Assembly (NCBI RefSeq): GCF_003217575.1
Contig: NZ_QJTC01000015.1
Span: 1 to 64,000 of the forward strand
Source of the DNA: Xylophilus ampelinus
GTDB taxonomy: Bacteria; Pseudomonadota; Gammaproteobacteria; Burkholderiales; Burkholderiaceae_C
Direction of reading: 5' to 3'
Length of the DNA: 64,000 nucleotides
Position 1 is the first letter of the stretch. The number at the start of each line of letters is the position of its first letter. The position numbers were made by a program, and so were the translations under genes. The notes below the pieces were generated by a model, which ran no database searches, was not told the DNA's origin, and was given only the letters and a program-made list of their open reading frames with translations. Shown one piece after another: positions 43,447-53,208 of this stretch.

Positions 43447-43478
43447 CACCCGCAAGCCTTTGTGGGCTGTTGCGGGTG
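43447..43478. other. Stable hairpin at the right boundary of the effector island
   Basis: CACCCGCAA (43447-43455) pairs with TTGCGGGTG (43470-43478), extended by GCC/GGC around a five-base loop. There is no T run on either strand, so it is not a standard terminator, but it lies between the convergent ends of the serine-rich gene and egtD and may protect or end both transcripts. Confidence 0.45.
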
Positions 43479-43508
43479 GAGCTTGCATTGCCAGATCGGG
43501 TGCATACC

Positions 43509-44525
43509 TCAAAGAGCCGGTGCCGCCAGCCAATGCACGCTGAAGAGACGCGCCGGATCGGTCCATACCGGGCCGGGCTCGAAGCCCGCCCGCACCGCCA
43601 TCGCCCGCAGGCCGTCGATGGTGAACTTGTGCGAGTTCTCGGTGTGAACCGTCTCGCCTTCCTCGATGGTGAAGCTGCCGCCGCGTAAGCGCACCTCCTG
43701 GCGGCAACGGCTCAGCAGATGCATCTCGATGCGCTGCAGCGGCGCGTTGTAGAAGGCCGCGTGGCCGAAGGCGTCGGTGTCGAAGTCGGCGCCCAGTTCG
43801 CGGTTGGCGCGCTCCAGGATGTTGAGGTTGAACGCCGCCGTCACGCCCTGCGCGTCGTTGTAGGCCGCATGCAGCAGGGCAGGGTCCTTCACCAAGTCGG
43901 CGCCCAGCAGCAGCGCACCGCCTTGCAGCACCTGCGCCGCCAGCTGCAGGAAGCGCGCGGCCTCTTCCGGCGCGAAGTTGCCTATGGTGGAGCCGGGGAA
44001 AAAACCGACGCGCTGGCCGGCGCCCTGGGCCGGGGCGGGCAACAGCAGCCGCTGGGTGTAATCGGCCACCACCGGCCGCACTTCGAGCGCGGGGTAGTCG
44101 CGGCGCAGCACGGCGGCTGCGGCGGTCAGGTGGTCGCCCGAAATGTCGATAGGCAGGTAGCCGGCGGGTGCCTCCATCGCGTCGAGCAGAATGCGCACCT
44201 TGCGCAAGGAGCCGGCACCGAACTCGACGATCTCCGCATGCGGGCCGGCCAGGCGGGCGATCTCGGCGGCGTTCTGTCGCAGCACCGCGCATTCGGTGCG
44301 GGTCGGGTAATACTCGGGCAATTCGCAGATCCGATCGAACAGCGCGGAGCCGACCGCATCGTAGAAATACTTGGGCGAGATGCCGCGCGGGCGGCGCAGC
44401 AGGCCGGCCTGCAGGTCGCGCGCGAACTCGGCCGCGGCCGGCGGCAGCGACGCCACGGCGGCAGCTTCCGAGTGCCGATGCCGATGGTCGGCGGACGGCT
44501 GGGAAGCGGGGTGATGCGGCGTCAT
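43509..44525 (-). CDS. egtD: L-histidine N-alpha-methyltransferase EgtD
   Basis: A 338-residue SAM-dependent enzyme that trimethylates histidine to hercynine, the first step of ergothioneine synthesis. Motifs: GISPKYFYDAVGSALFDRIC near residue 50, the SAM site IVEFGAGSLRKVRILLDAM, the FPGSTIGNF motif and AFYNAPLQRIEMHL. It overlaps egtB by four bases. Only egtB and egtD are present; no EgtE-like lyase or EgtC is adjacent. Confidence 0.92.
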   Translation of the reverse strand: MTPHHPASQPSADHRHRHSEAAAVASLPPAAAEFARDLQAGLLRRPRGISPKYFYDAVGSALFDRICELPEYYPTRTECAVLRQNAAEIARLAGPHAEIVEFGAGSLRKVRILLDAMEAPAGYLPIDISGDHLTAAAAVLRRDYPALEVRPVVADYTQRLLLPAPAQGAGQRVGFFPGSTIGNFAPEEAARFLQLAAQVLQGGALLLGADLVKDPALLHAAYNDAQGVTAAFNLNILERANRELGADFDTDAFGHAAFYNAPLQRIEMHLLSRCRQEVRLRGGSFTIEEGETVHTENSHKFTIDGLRAMAVRAGFEPGPVWTDPARLFSVHWLAAPAL

Positions 44526-45844
44526 GCGAGGTCCTTGGCCAGTCGAAGACCGGAGAACTGCCAGCGTGCGGCCGGCGGAAAGAAGTTGCGGTAGGTCGGC
44601 CGGGTGTGGCCCGGCGGCGTGGCCATGCTGCTGCCGCGCAGCACCACCTGGCCGACCATGAACTTGCCGTTGTATTCCGCCGCGATGCCGGGTGCGGGCC
44701 GGAAGCCCGGGTACGGGTCGTAGGAAGAGCGCGTCCACTGCCACACCTGGCCTGTCATCTGCTGCAGGCGCGTGTCGGCGAAGGCGGCCTCCCACTCCAT
44801 CTCGGTCGGCAGCCGTGCGCCTGCCCATTCGGCATAGGCGGCGGCCTCGTAGAAGCTCAGGTGTGCGACGGGCGCGTCATCGTCCATCGGCCGCACGCCG
44901 TTCAGGCCGAACACATGCCAGGCCGAGGCTCCGGTCTGCTGCGAAGACTGGCCCGAAAGCGCCAGCCGCGGATCGTCCGCCGCCAGCCAATAGGTCGGTG
45001 CCTGCCAGGCCTGCGCGCGGACACGGGCCCAGCCGTCGGACAGCCACAGTTCGGGCCGGCGGTAGCCGCCGTCCTCGATGAAGCGGGCGTAGTCGCCGCA
45101 GCTCACCAGCCGGTGGGCTAGCGCGTGCGGATGCAGCAGCACCTGGTGGCGCGGACTCTCGTTGTCGAACGCGAAGAGTGCGTCGTCGCCGTGGTCGCCG
45201 GCAGCGGCATGGCCGATCTCGACCAGGCCCGCCGCCCGCTCGATCCACCGGACCGGCGCGGGCGGAGTCGCCAGGCGCAGCGCCGGTACCGCCGCACGTT
45301 CGTAGGCCGGCAGCAGGGGGTTGCACGACAGCAGATGCAGCACGTCGGTCAGGATCAGTTCCTGATGCTGCTGCTCGTGGTGCAGGCCCAGTTCCAGCGC
45401 GGGCAGCATGCGGGCCCAGGCGGCATCGTCGCAGTCCTGCAGCATCCGGTGGACGGCGGTATCGACATGGGCGCGATAGGCCAGCACCTCTTCGACGGCG
45501 GGCCGGGTGATCAGTCCGCGCTGCGGCCGCGGATGCCGCGGGCCGAGCGCTTCATAGTAGGAATTGAAAAGATAGGAGAAGGCCCGGTCGAACGGTGCAT
45601 GGTCGGGCACCGCTGCGCTCAGCACCACCGTCTCGAAGAACCAGGTGGTGTGGGCCAGGTGCCATTTCACCGGGCTCGCGTCGGGCATCGACTGCACGCA
45701 CTGGTCTTCGGGCGAAAGACTGCTCGCCAGGTCCCCGGTATGGGCACGCACATCGGCGAACCTTCGTTGCCACCAGGCCCGTGCCTCGGCCGAAGAAGTT
45801 ACATCGGCCCTCGGCGGGCTGGACAGGTGATGTTCACTGCTCAC
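44522..45844 (-). CDS. egtB: Ergothioneine biosynthesis sulfoxide synthase EgtB
   Basis: A 440-residue non-heme iron enzyme joining hercynine with a thiol (cysteine or gamma-glutamylcysteine) to the sulfoxide. The N-terminal DinB-like domain supplies iron ligands (WHLAHTTWFFE and the HHEQQHQEL motif near residue 155). The C-terminal FGE-sulfatase-like domain ends in RGSSMATPPGHTRPTYRNFF. I chose GTG 45844 because AGGAGT lies six bases upstream; a GTG at 45868 would add eight residues. It is followed by egtD in overlap, so the pair is a two-gene operon. Ergothioneine protects against oxidative stress. Confidence 0.92.
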   Translation of the reverse strand: MSSEHHLSSPPRADVTSSAEARAWWQRRFADVRAHTGDLASSLSPEDQCVQSMPDASPVKWHLAHTTWFFETVVLSAAVPDHAPFDRAFSYLFNSYYEALGPRHPRPQRGLITRPAVEEVLAYRAHVDTAVHRMLQDCDDAAWARMLPALELGLHHEQQHQELILTDVLHLLSCNPLLPAYERAAVPALRLATPPAPVRWIERAAGLVEIGHAAAGDHGDDALFAFDNESPRHQVLLHPHALAHRLVSCGDYARFIEDGGYRRPELWLSDGWARVRAQAWQAPTYWLAADDPRLALSGQSSQQTGASAWHVFGLNGVRPMDDDAPVAHLSFYEAAAYAEWAGARLPTEMEWEAAFADTRLQQMTGQVWQWTRSSYDPYPGFRPAPGIAAEYNGKFMVGQVVLRGSSMATPPGHTRPTYRNFFPPAARWQFSGLRLAKDLA

Positions 45845-45991
45845 AAACGGACTCCTCGGTCGCGACACGGTGCAATTTCCTGCCGACGGCGGACGAAAAA
45901 ACGGGCGAAGGGGAAGGTGATTCCCGATCGCCCGAGCTGGGGGAGGTTGTCGTCGGACCTGGTCAGGCCGTGCGACGGTTATCCAGTGTGC

Positions 45992-46567
45992 TTACTTGCC
46001 GAACTTGGTCTTGACGTCGGCCTGGCATGCGTCCTTGGCATTGCCCGACATCGCATCGCAACGCTCCTTGGCGGCGGCGTAGTTGGCATCGCGCTTGTCC
46101 TCGGCGGCATCCTTGCGGACTTCGGCGACCTTGGCTGGCGATGCGTCGCCGGTGCGGGCTTCGCTGGCGGCCTTGCTGACCTTGGCGTCGGCCTTGGCGG
46201 CGGTACGGGCCGCCTTGGCATCCTTCACGCAGACGTCCTTGGCGTTGCCGGTCTGGTCGTCGCACTTTTCCTTGGCGACGTCGTAGGCGGCCTCTGCCTT
46301 GGCATCACGGATTTTCTTGTCGTGGCCGGCGCTCGGCTTGTACTGGGCTTCGAGTTCGGCCTTGGCGACCTTGTCCTTGCCCTTGGCTTCTGCCATACAG
46401 ATGTCCTTGGCGTTCTTCTGCATCGCGTCGCAAGCGGCTTTGTCCGACTTGTAGGTGGCATCGATCTGCGACTTGGCAGTGCTGTGCTCTTCCTTGGTCA
46501 TGGCGCTGGCGCTGAAGCTGAAGGCGCACAGGGATGCGGCGGCGATGGCGATAAGTGCTTTTTTCAT
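45992..46567 (-). CDS. Exported protein with three Cys-pair repeats, unknown function
   Basis: A 191-residue protein with a Sec signal (MKKALIAIAAASLCAFSFSA, cleavage after SASA). The mature part is Lys/Ala/Asp-rich and helical. It contains three copies of a motif in which CD is followed after about six residues by NAKD and a second Cys: CDAMQKNAKDIC, CDDQTGNAKDVC, CDAMSGNAKDAC. Each could form a disulphide-closed helical hairpin in the periplasm. It is related to small Burkholderiales cell-envelope hypotheticals; no function is assigned. It shares strand and neighbourhood with a CsbD stress protein, which suggests a stress-linked role. Confidence 0.75.
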   Translation of the reverse strand: MKKALIAIAAASLCAFSFSASAMTKEEHSTAKSQIDATYKSDKAACDAMQKNAKDICMAEAKGKDKVAKAELEAQYKPSAGHDKKIRDAKAEAAYDVAKEKCDDQTGNAKDVCVKDAKAARTAAKADAKVSKAASEARTGDASPAKVAEVRKDAAEDKRDANYAAAKERCDAMSGNAKDACQADVKTKFGK

Positions 46568-46623
46568 GGTTCTACCCTCGGAAGTTAATTCGATCGCTGG
46601 CTGTGAAGAAAATCTCGGAAGGC

Positions 46624-46848
46624 TCAGACGGACTTCTCGAAAAAGAAGTCTGGATTCTTGCCGTGCCATGCGGTGACCTGGCGTTCTGCTTCGTCCTTGT
46701 TCAACCCGTGGCGCTCTTGGAGTCGGCCGAGCAGTTGGTCGCGCTTGCCTTCGATGACGTCGAGGTCGTCGTCGGTCAGCTTGCCCCACTGCTCCTTGAC
46801 CTTGCCCTTGAACTGTTTCCAGTTGCCTTCGATACGGTCGTTGTTCAT
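46624..46848 (-). CDS. CsbD-family stress-response protein
   Basis: A 74-residue soluble protein matching CsbD: MNNDRIEGNWKQFKGKVKEQ, WGKLTDDDLDVIEGKRDQLL. AAGGAGGT lies ideally before ATG 46848. Family members are abundant general-stress proteins (sigmaB-controlled in Bacillus) of unknown mechanism. It lies 56 bp upstream of the Cys-repeat protein gene on the same strand; both are probably co-regulated. Confidence 0.9.
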   Translation of the reverse strand: MNNDRIEGNWKQFKGKVKEQWGKLTDDDLDVIEGKRDQLLGRLQERHGLNKDEAERQVTAWHGKNPDFFFEKSV

Positions 46849-47203
46849 GCGAACCTCCTTTGGATGTTGGGCCCGACCCCTTTGGCTTGAGCACCGTTTC
46901 TTGCGATCCGGTGAAGGGTCCTCGTCGAGCCGTGGGTGAAATGTAATATCGATATTTGGAAATCGCATAGGAGCCGCGCTTCGGAAATCGTAGGCGTCGG
47001 CCTACCTCCCGTGTGGGTAGGCAGGACATTCAGTATGCACGGTTTTCGCGACGGCGAAGTCATGCATGCGGTGCATGCATAGGCAATTGTCCCGATACCG
47101 TGACATCCGCGCGCTTCGTACGATGGCGACAAGAATCGCCGCACCGGTTCTGCTGCATTGCAGCGCACCGCCGCGGCGCATACAACAGGGAGACACCGGG
47201 CGC
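46849..47203. other. Divergent intergenic region between csbD-like gene and liv operon
   Basis: This 355-bp region has mixed composition. It contains an 8-bp-arm palindrome at 47062-47080 and otherwise no recognisable coding frame or RNA. Promoters for both directions should lie here; I cannot pick a convincing -35/-10 pair. Confidence 0.5.
47062..47080. promoter_or_regulatory. Palindrome ATGCATGC-GGT-GCATGCAT upstream of livG
   Basis: Perfect 8-bp arms around a three-base centre, 124 bp before the livG start codon. The form is that of a dimeric repressor site; the protein that binds it is unknown. Confidence 0.5.
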
Positions 47204-47976
47204 ATGAACGACGACTTGATCCTTCGGACGCGGCGGCTCAACAAGCAATTCCGCGGCTTCACCGCGGTGAACGATGTGGATCTGTCGGTGCGGCGCGGCA
47301 CGATCCATGCGCTGATCGGCCCCAACGGCGCGGGCAAGACCACCTGCTTCAACCTGCTCACCAAATTTCTGGAGCCGACCTCCGGCACCATCGTCTACAA
47401 CGGCGTCGACATCACCCGCGAGCGGCCGGCGCAGATCGCGCGGCGCGGCATCATCCGCTCGTTCCAGATCTCGGCGGTGTTTCCGCACCTGACCCTGCTG
47501 GAGAACGTGCGGCTCGGCCTGCAGCGGCGGCTGGGCACCTCGTTCGATTTCTGGCGCAGCGAGAAATCCCTGCGGCAGCTCGATACCCGCGCGCTGGAAC
47601 TGCTCGACGAGGTGGGCCTGCGCGACATGGCGTAAGAGGAGACGGTCAACTTGGCCTACGGCCGCAAGCGCGCGCTGGAGATCGCCACCACCCTCGCGAT
47701 GGAGCCCGAGCTGATGCTGCTCGACGAACCCACGCAGGGCATGGGCCACGAGGACGTCGACCGCGTCACCCGGCTGATCGAGCAGGTGGCGGTGGGCCGC
47801 ACCGTGCTGATGGTGGAGCACAACATGAAGGTCGTCTCGACCATCGCCGACACGATCACCGTGCTGCAGCGCGGCGCGGTGCTGGCCGAAGGGCCGTACG
47901 CCGAGGTGTCGCGCAACCGCCAAGTGATGGAGGCCTACATGGGCACCACCGACGGCCCTCTGCAGGGGGCGCACGC

Positions 47977-47980
<4 letters not shown>
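47204..47980 (+). pseudogene. livG: Branched-chain amino acid ABC transporter ATPase LivG, interrupted by in-frame TAA
   Basis: From ATG 47204 the frame encodes a normal LivG N-terminus with Walker A GPNGAGKTT (Lys45), then stops at TAA 47633-47635 (codon 144). The same frame continues with EETVNLAYGRKRALEIATTL (signature), LMLLDEPTQGM (Walker B) and an H-loop, ending at 47980. The TAA stands where relatives have an aromatic residue, so one base change explains it. GAGGAG lies immediately after the stop and nine bases before a TTG (47651), so re-initiation could give a separate C-terminal half. Uncoupled halves would separate Walker A from the signature. Read-through, splitting, recent inactivation or sequencing error remain open. 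livF overlaps the end by four bases. Confidence 0.85.
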
Positions 47981-48714
<734 letters not shown>

Positions 48715-48801
48715 CCCGCGCCGGCGGCCGGTGCCACCTTTCCCATTCGCTGCTTCCGCGTCCCCCGACGACGACCGACCCCTACCCACAGGAGACACAC
48801 C

Positions 48802-49998
48802 ATGCGATTGCGTCTGACCGCACTCACCCTCACCCTGGCCGCCGCGGGCCTCGCATCGCAGGCCGCGCATGCGCAGGAAAAAGTGAAGATCGGCTTCATC
48901 ACCGACATGTCGAGCCTCTACGCCGACGTCGAGGGCAAGAACGGCGCGGTCGCCATCCAGATGGCGATCGACGACTTCGGCGGCAAGGCCCTCGGCCAGC
49001 CGATCGAGCTGATGAGCGCCGACCACCAGAACAAGGCCGACATCGCCGCCTCCAAGGCGCGCGAATGGATCGACACCGCGGGCGCCACGATGATCTTCGG
49101 CGGCACCAACTCGGGCACCGCGCTGGCCACGGCCAAGGTCGCGTCGGAGAAGAAGCGGGTCTATTTCAACAACGGCGCCGGCACCTCGGCACTCACCAAC
49201 GAGCAGTGCAGCCCCTACACCGTCCACTACGCCTACGACACGGTGGCGCTGGCCAAGGGCACCGGCGCCGCGGTGGTGGCCAAGGGCGGCAAGAGCTGGT
49301 TCTTCCTGACGGCCGACTACGCCTTCGGCCAGGCGCTGGAGACCGACACGACCAAGGTCGTGAAGGAGAAGGACGGATCGGTGGTGGGCGCGGTGCGGCA
49401 TCCGCTCAACGCGTCGGATTTTTCGTCCTTCCTGCTGCAGGCGCAGAACTCCAAGGCCCAGATCCTGGGCCTGGCCAACGCCGGCGGCGACACGATCAAC
49501 GCGATCAAGGCGGCGCGCGAGTTCGGCATCAACAAGACGATGAAGACCGCCGGCCTGCTGGTGTTCCTGTCGGACATCCACAGCCTGGGCCTGAAGAACA
49601 CCGAGGGCCTTCTGCACACCACCAGCTGGTACTGGGACCTGAACGACGACACCCGCAAGTTCGCCAACCGCTTCTTCGAGAAGACCAAGCGCATGCCGAC
49701 CGACGTGCAGGCCGCCGACTACTCGGCCACGATGAACTACCTGAAGGCGGTCGCGGCGGCCAAGACCACCGATTCCGACAAGGTCATGGCGCAGCTGAAG
49801 AGCATGAAGATCGACGACTTCTACGGCAGGGGCCGGATCCGCGCCGACGGCAGCTTCATTCACGACATGTACCTGGTCGAGGCCAAGGCACCGGCCGAAT
49901 CCAAGAAGCCGTGGGACTACCTGAAGGTGGTGGACACGCTGAAGGGCGAGGACGTCTTCACCACCCAGGAAGAGTCCAGGTGCGCCCTGTGGAAGTAA
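48802..49998 (+). CDS. ABC transporter substrate-binding protein, LivJ/HAAT type
   Basis: A 398-residue periplasmic protein with a Sec signal ending AAHAQ and a type I periplasmic fold (VKIGFITDMSSLYADVEGKN, then MIFGGTNSGTALATAKVA). AGGAGA precedes ATG 48802. In the family it binds leucine-like amino acids, amides or aromatic acids. It lies between the ATPase and permease genes of the same operon. Ligand not determinable. Confidence 0.92.
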   Translation: MRLRLTALTLTLAAAGLASQAAHAQEKVKIGFITDMSSLYADVEGKNGAVAIQMAIDDFGGKALGQPIELMSADHQNKADIAASKAREWIDTAGATMIFGGTNSGTALATAKVASEKKRVYFNNGAGTSALTNEQCSPYTVHYAYDTVALAKGTGAAVVAKGGKSWFFLTADYAFGQALETDTTKVVKEKDGSVVGAVRHPLNASDFSSFLLQAQNSKAQILGLANAGGDTINAIKAAREFGINKTMKTAGLLVFLSDIHSLGLKNTEGLLHTTSWYWDLNDDTRKFANRFFEKTKRMPTDVQAADYSATMNYLKAVAAAKTTDSDKVMAQLKSMKIDDFYGRGRIRADGSFIHDMYLVEAKAPAESKKPWDYLKVVDTLKGEDVFTTQEESRCALWK

Positions 49999-50060
49999 TG
50001 CGGCCGCGCCGCGACGCTGTCCGCGGCCGCGCCGCCTGACGACCCGCCGACCGCCGCTCC

Positions 50061-50936
50061 ATGCCGATATCGCTTCCCGCGCTGATGAGCCAGCTGCTGC
50101 TCGGCCTGGTCAACGGATCGTTCTACGCGATCCTGAGCCTGGGCCTGGCGGTGATCTTCGGCCTGCTCAACGTGATCAACTTCGCGCACGGCGCGCTCTT
50201 CATGATGGGCGCGATCCTGTCGTGGATGGCGATGAACTACTTCGGCATCGGCTACTGGGCGATGCTGGTGGCGGCGCCGCTCATCGTCGGCGTCTTCGGC
50301 GTGCTGATCGAGCGGCTGCTGCTGCGCTGGATCTACAAGCTCGACCATCTCTACGGCCTGCTGCTGACGCTGGGCCTCACGCTGCTGATCGAAGGCGCTT
50401 TCCGCTCGGTCTACGGCGTCTCGGGCCTGGGCTACGACACGCCCGAGCTGCTGGAAGGCGCGACCGACGTCGGCTTCATGATGCTGCCCAACTACCGTGC
50501 CTGGGTGGTGGTGGCGTCGCTGGTGGTGTGCTTCGCCACCTGGTACCTGATCGAGAAGACGCGCCTCGGCGCCTACCTGCGGGCCGGCACCGAGAACCCG
50601 CGGCTGGTCGAGGCCTTCGGCATCAACGTGCCGCTGATGGTGACGCTCACCTACGGCTTCGGCGTGGCGCTGGCGGCCTTCGCCGGCGTGCTGGCCGCTC
50701 CGGTGATCCAGGTCACGCCGCTGATGGGGCAGAACCTGATCATCGTGGTGTTCGCGGTGGTGGTGATCGGCGGCATGGGCTCGATCATGGGCTCGATCCT
50801 CACCGGCCTGGGCCTGGGCATCGTCGAGGGGCTGACCAAGGTGTTCTACCCCGAGGCCTCGTCCACCGTGGTGTTCCTCGTCATGGTGGTGGTGCTGCTG
50901 GTCCGGCCGGCCGGGCTGTTCGGCAAGGAGACTTGA
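50061..50936 (+). CDS. livH: Branched-chain amino acid ABC transporter permease LivH
   Basis: A 291-residue protein with about eight helices. LivH hallmarks: LVNGSFYAILSLGLAVIFGL near the start and VVIGGMGSIMGSILTGLGLG, the coupling region, near the end. It pairs with LivM 77 bp downstream to form the inner-membrane channel. Confidence 0.93.
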   Translation: MPISLPALMSQLLLGLVNGSFYAILSLGLAVIFGLLNVINFAHGALFMMGAILSWMAMNYFGIGYWAMLVAAPLIVGVFGVLIERLLLRWIYKLDHLYGLLLTLGLTLLIEGAFRSVYGVSGLGYDTPELLEGATDVGFMMLPNYRAWVVVASLVVCFATWYLIEKTRLGAYLRAGTENPRLVEAFGINVPLMVTLTYGFGVALAAFAGVLAAPVIQVTPLMGQNLIIVVFAVVVIGGMGSIMGSILTGLGLGIVEGLTKVFYPEASSTVVFLVMVVVLLVRPAGLFGKET

Positions 50937-51012
50937 CGATGACGCCCCTGCGCATGTCTTTCTGCATCGCCGCCGGCCGGATGGCTGATCCTTTTCCTCG
51001 CCCGTGGCACCC

Positions 51013-52005
51013 ATGAAAAAACTGACTGTCGTCGTCTACGCGCTGCTGCTGGTCGCCCTGATCGTGGCGCCGTTCGTGGGGGCCTATCCGGTGTTCGTGA
51101 TGAAGCTGATGTGCTTCGCGCTGTTCGCCTCCGCGTTCAACCTGCTGCTGGGCTTCACCGGCCTGCTGTCCTTCGGCCATGCCGCCTTCCTCGGCGGCTC
51201 GGCCTACGTGGCCGGCTACACCATGAAGGCCCGGGGCTTCACGCCCGAGGTGGGCCTGCTGCTCGGTACCCTGACCGGCGCGGCGCTGGGCTGGATCGTC
51301 GGCGTGCTGGCGATCCGCCGGCAGGGCATCTACTTCGCGATGATCACCCTGGCGCTGGCGCAGATGCTGTACTTCGTCGCGCTGCAGGCCAGGTTCACCG
51401 GCGGCGAGGACGGGCTGCAGGGCGTGCCGCGCGGCAAGCTCTTCGGCCTGCTCGACCTCTCCGACGACCGGGTGATGTACTACGTGACCCTGGTGGTGGT
51501 GGTGGGCGCCTTCGCCCTCATCGTCCGCACCATCCATTCGCCCTTCGGCCAGGTCCTGAAGGGCATCAAGGAGAACGAGCCGCGCGCCACCTCGCTCGGC
51601 TACGACACCCACCGCTTCAAGCTGCTGGCCTTCGTGCTGTCGGCCGCGCTGACCGGCCTGGCCGGCTCGCTGAAGACGCTGGTGCTGGGCTTCGCCACGC
51701 TGTCGGACGTGCACTGGACGGCCTCGGGCCAGGTGATCCTGATGACGCTGGTGGGCGGCCTCGGCACGCTGTCGGGCCCGATGGTGGGCGCCTCGATCGT
51801 GGTGCTGCTGGAGAACAAGATCGGCGAACTGGGCCATGCGCTGGCGCAGCTCACTTCGATCGAATGGTTCGACACGCTGGGCGAGTCGGTGACGATGGTG
51901 ACCGGCCTGATCTTCGTGGTCTGCGTGCTGGCCTTCCGGCGCGGGGTGATGGGCGAGACCGTCGCGCTGCTGGGCCGGCGCAAGCGGCCACGGCCTGCGG
52001 CGTAG
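51013..52005 (+). CDS. livM: Branched-chain amino acid ABC transporter permease LivM
   Basis: A 330-residue protein with about nine helices. Typical segments are ALFASAFNLLLGFTGLLSFG, RRQGIYFAMITLALAQM and the coupling region LVGGLGTLSGPMVGA. ATG 51013 is preferred to GTG 51004, which lacks a better ribosome site. It is the last gene of the liv operon. Confidence 0.93.
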   Translation: MKKLTVVVYALLLVALIVAPFVGAYPVFVMKLMCFALFASAFNLLLGFTGLLSFGHAAFLGGSAYVAGYTMKARGFTPEVGLLLGTLTGAALGWIVGVLAIRRQGIYFAMITLALAQMLYFVALQARFTGGEDGLQGVPRGKLFGLLDLSDDRVMYYVTLVVVVGAFALIVRTIHSPFGQVLKGIKENEPRATSLGYDTHRFKLLAFVLSAALTGLAGSLKTLVLGFATLSDVHWTASGQVILMTLVGGLGTLSGPMVGASIVVLLENKIGELGHALAQLTSIEWFDTLGESVTMVTGLIFVVCVLAFRRGVMGETVALLGRRKRPRPAA

Positions 52006-52044
52006 CGTCGGCGGGCGGCCCGCGCGGCCGCCGCGCGCCATCGG

Positions 52045-53208
52045 CTAGAGCCGCAGCGGCGCCACGTATCCGGTCATCTCCAGGTAGCCGCGGCCGCGCG
52101 GGGTGCCGGCGGCATCGCGCAGTTCCGACAGCCCTTCCCAGTACACCGCGCCGGTCGATCCGCGGCTGTCGAGTTCCTGCTCGTCCATCAGCGTGTGCAG
52201 GGTGAAGGCGCCGGCCGGCGTCGCGATGTCCCAGACCATCGGGTAGCGCGCGCCGGTCTGCGGGCTGCGCCAGGTGCGGCCGGCGGCGAAGCGCACCGCG
52301 TCGTTCGCGAAGCGCTGCACCGTGCCGCCCGCCACCCGGAACGATCCGCCCGCCCAGAGCGCGCTGCCGTCGGCGCGGCGCAACCGGAACGCGGTCAGGG
52401 CGCTGCCGTCGATGAGGTTGATGCCCAGCCAGTCCCAGCCGACCACGTCGGGGTGCATCGGCGACTCGCTCCACTCGTGGTCGAGCCAGGCCGCACCGCT
52501 GCGGGCGGTGGGCGTTTCCAGCGCGAACCGCTCCCGCCCCAGCTGCACGCTGCCGGTGACGGCCAGCTGCGGCACGGTGTAGTAGTAGCTCACCTGCGCC
52601 GCCTCGGGTCCCTTGCGCGAGACGGCCGAATCGCCCTGCAGGACGGAATCGCCCTGCAGCAGCAGCGGCTGCGTCTCGCGCAGGTCCAGGTCCAGCGCGA
52701 AATCGGCGTTGCGGACCCGGGCCCGGTAGCGGGCCCCGCCGGCGGCGCCGGGCTCCCGCACCAGGGACCAGTCGCCGATCCGCACCGCGGTGTCGGCGGC
52801 GCTCGCGTCGGCGGTGTCGGCGCTGCCGGGCGCGTCCATCGGCCGGCCCGACCAGCGGGCGATGCGCTGGTCGTGCCAGAGCCGGCGGCCCCGCAGGTCG
52901 CTCAGCGCGCCGTGGGCGAAGAGCAGCTGCCGCGCGGCGAAGCGCGAAGACAGGCCCGCGGTCTCGGCCACCCGGCGCCGGAAAAAAGTCACCTGGAAGC
53001 CGAAATCGCGGCCCGCGCTGCGGGCATGGCCGGTGACATACCACCACTCGGTCTGGAAGTCGTCGTGGCTGCCCAGGTCGCGCGGCAGGGCCAGGCCGTC
53101 GGGCGCCTGGGCCCGCGCCGGTCCGGGCAGGGTGGCCGCGCCTGCCAGCGCCAGCCAGGCGCGGCGCGACAGGCCCGCGCCGCTCCAGCGGTCGAATGCA
53201 TCGTCCAT
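52045..53208 (-). CDS. Lipocalin-like (AttH/CrtC-type) exported protein
   Basis: A 387-residue protein with a Tat-like signal (SRRAWLALAGAATLPGPARAQA). The domain reads HDDFQTEWWYVTGHA, then DHEWSESPMHPDVVGWDWLG, the paired signatures of the AttH/carotenoid 1,2-hydratase lipocalin-like family. These partner with FtsX-like ABC permeases in the Agrobacterium att cluster and similar operons. Here the ATG overlaps the stop of the FtsX-like gene by one base. Biochemical role is unknown; CrtC hydratase activity itself is unlikely without other carotenoid genes. Confidence 0.85.
   Translation of the reverse strand: MDDAFDRWSGAGLSRRAWLALAGAATLPGPARAQAPDGLALPRDLGSHDDFQTEWWYVTGHARSAGRDFGFQVTFFRRRVAETAGLSSRFAARQLLFAHGALSDLRGRRLWHDQRIARWSGRPMDAPGSADTADASAADTAVRIGDWSLVREPGAAGGARYRARVRNADFALDLDLRETQPLLLQGDSVLQGDSAVSRKGPEAAQVSYYYTVPQLAVTGSVQLGRERFALETPTARSGAAWLDHEWSESPMHPDVVGWDWLGINLIDGSALTAFRLRRADGSALWAGGSFRVAGGTVQRFANDAVRFAAGRTWRSPQTGARYPMVWDIATPAGAFTLHTLMDEQELDSRGSTGAVYWEGLSELRDAAGTPRGRGYLEMTGYVAPLRL

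Noticed and set aside
43447-43478. Hairpin considered as a rho-independent terminator
   Set aside because: Strong stem but no T run on either strand; listed as a hairpin of unknown role.
47942-47975. CTGCAGGGGGCG string near the end of livG resembling the 8351 palindrome
   Set aside because: Lies in coding sequence and lacks the second dyad; similarity is short and explained by GC-rich codons.
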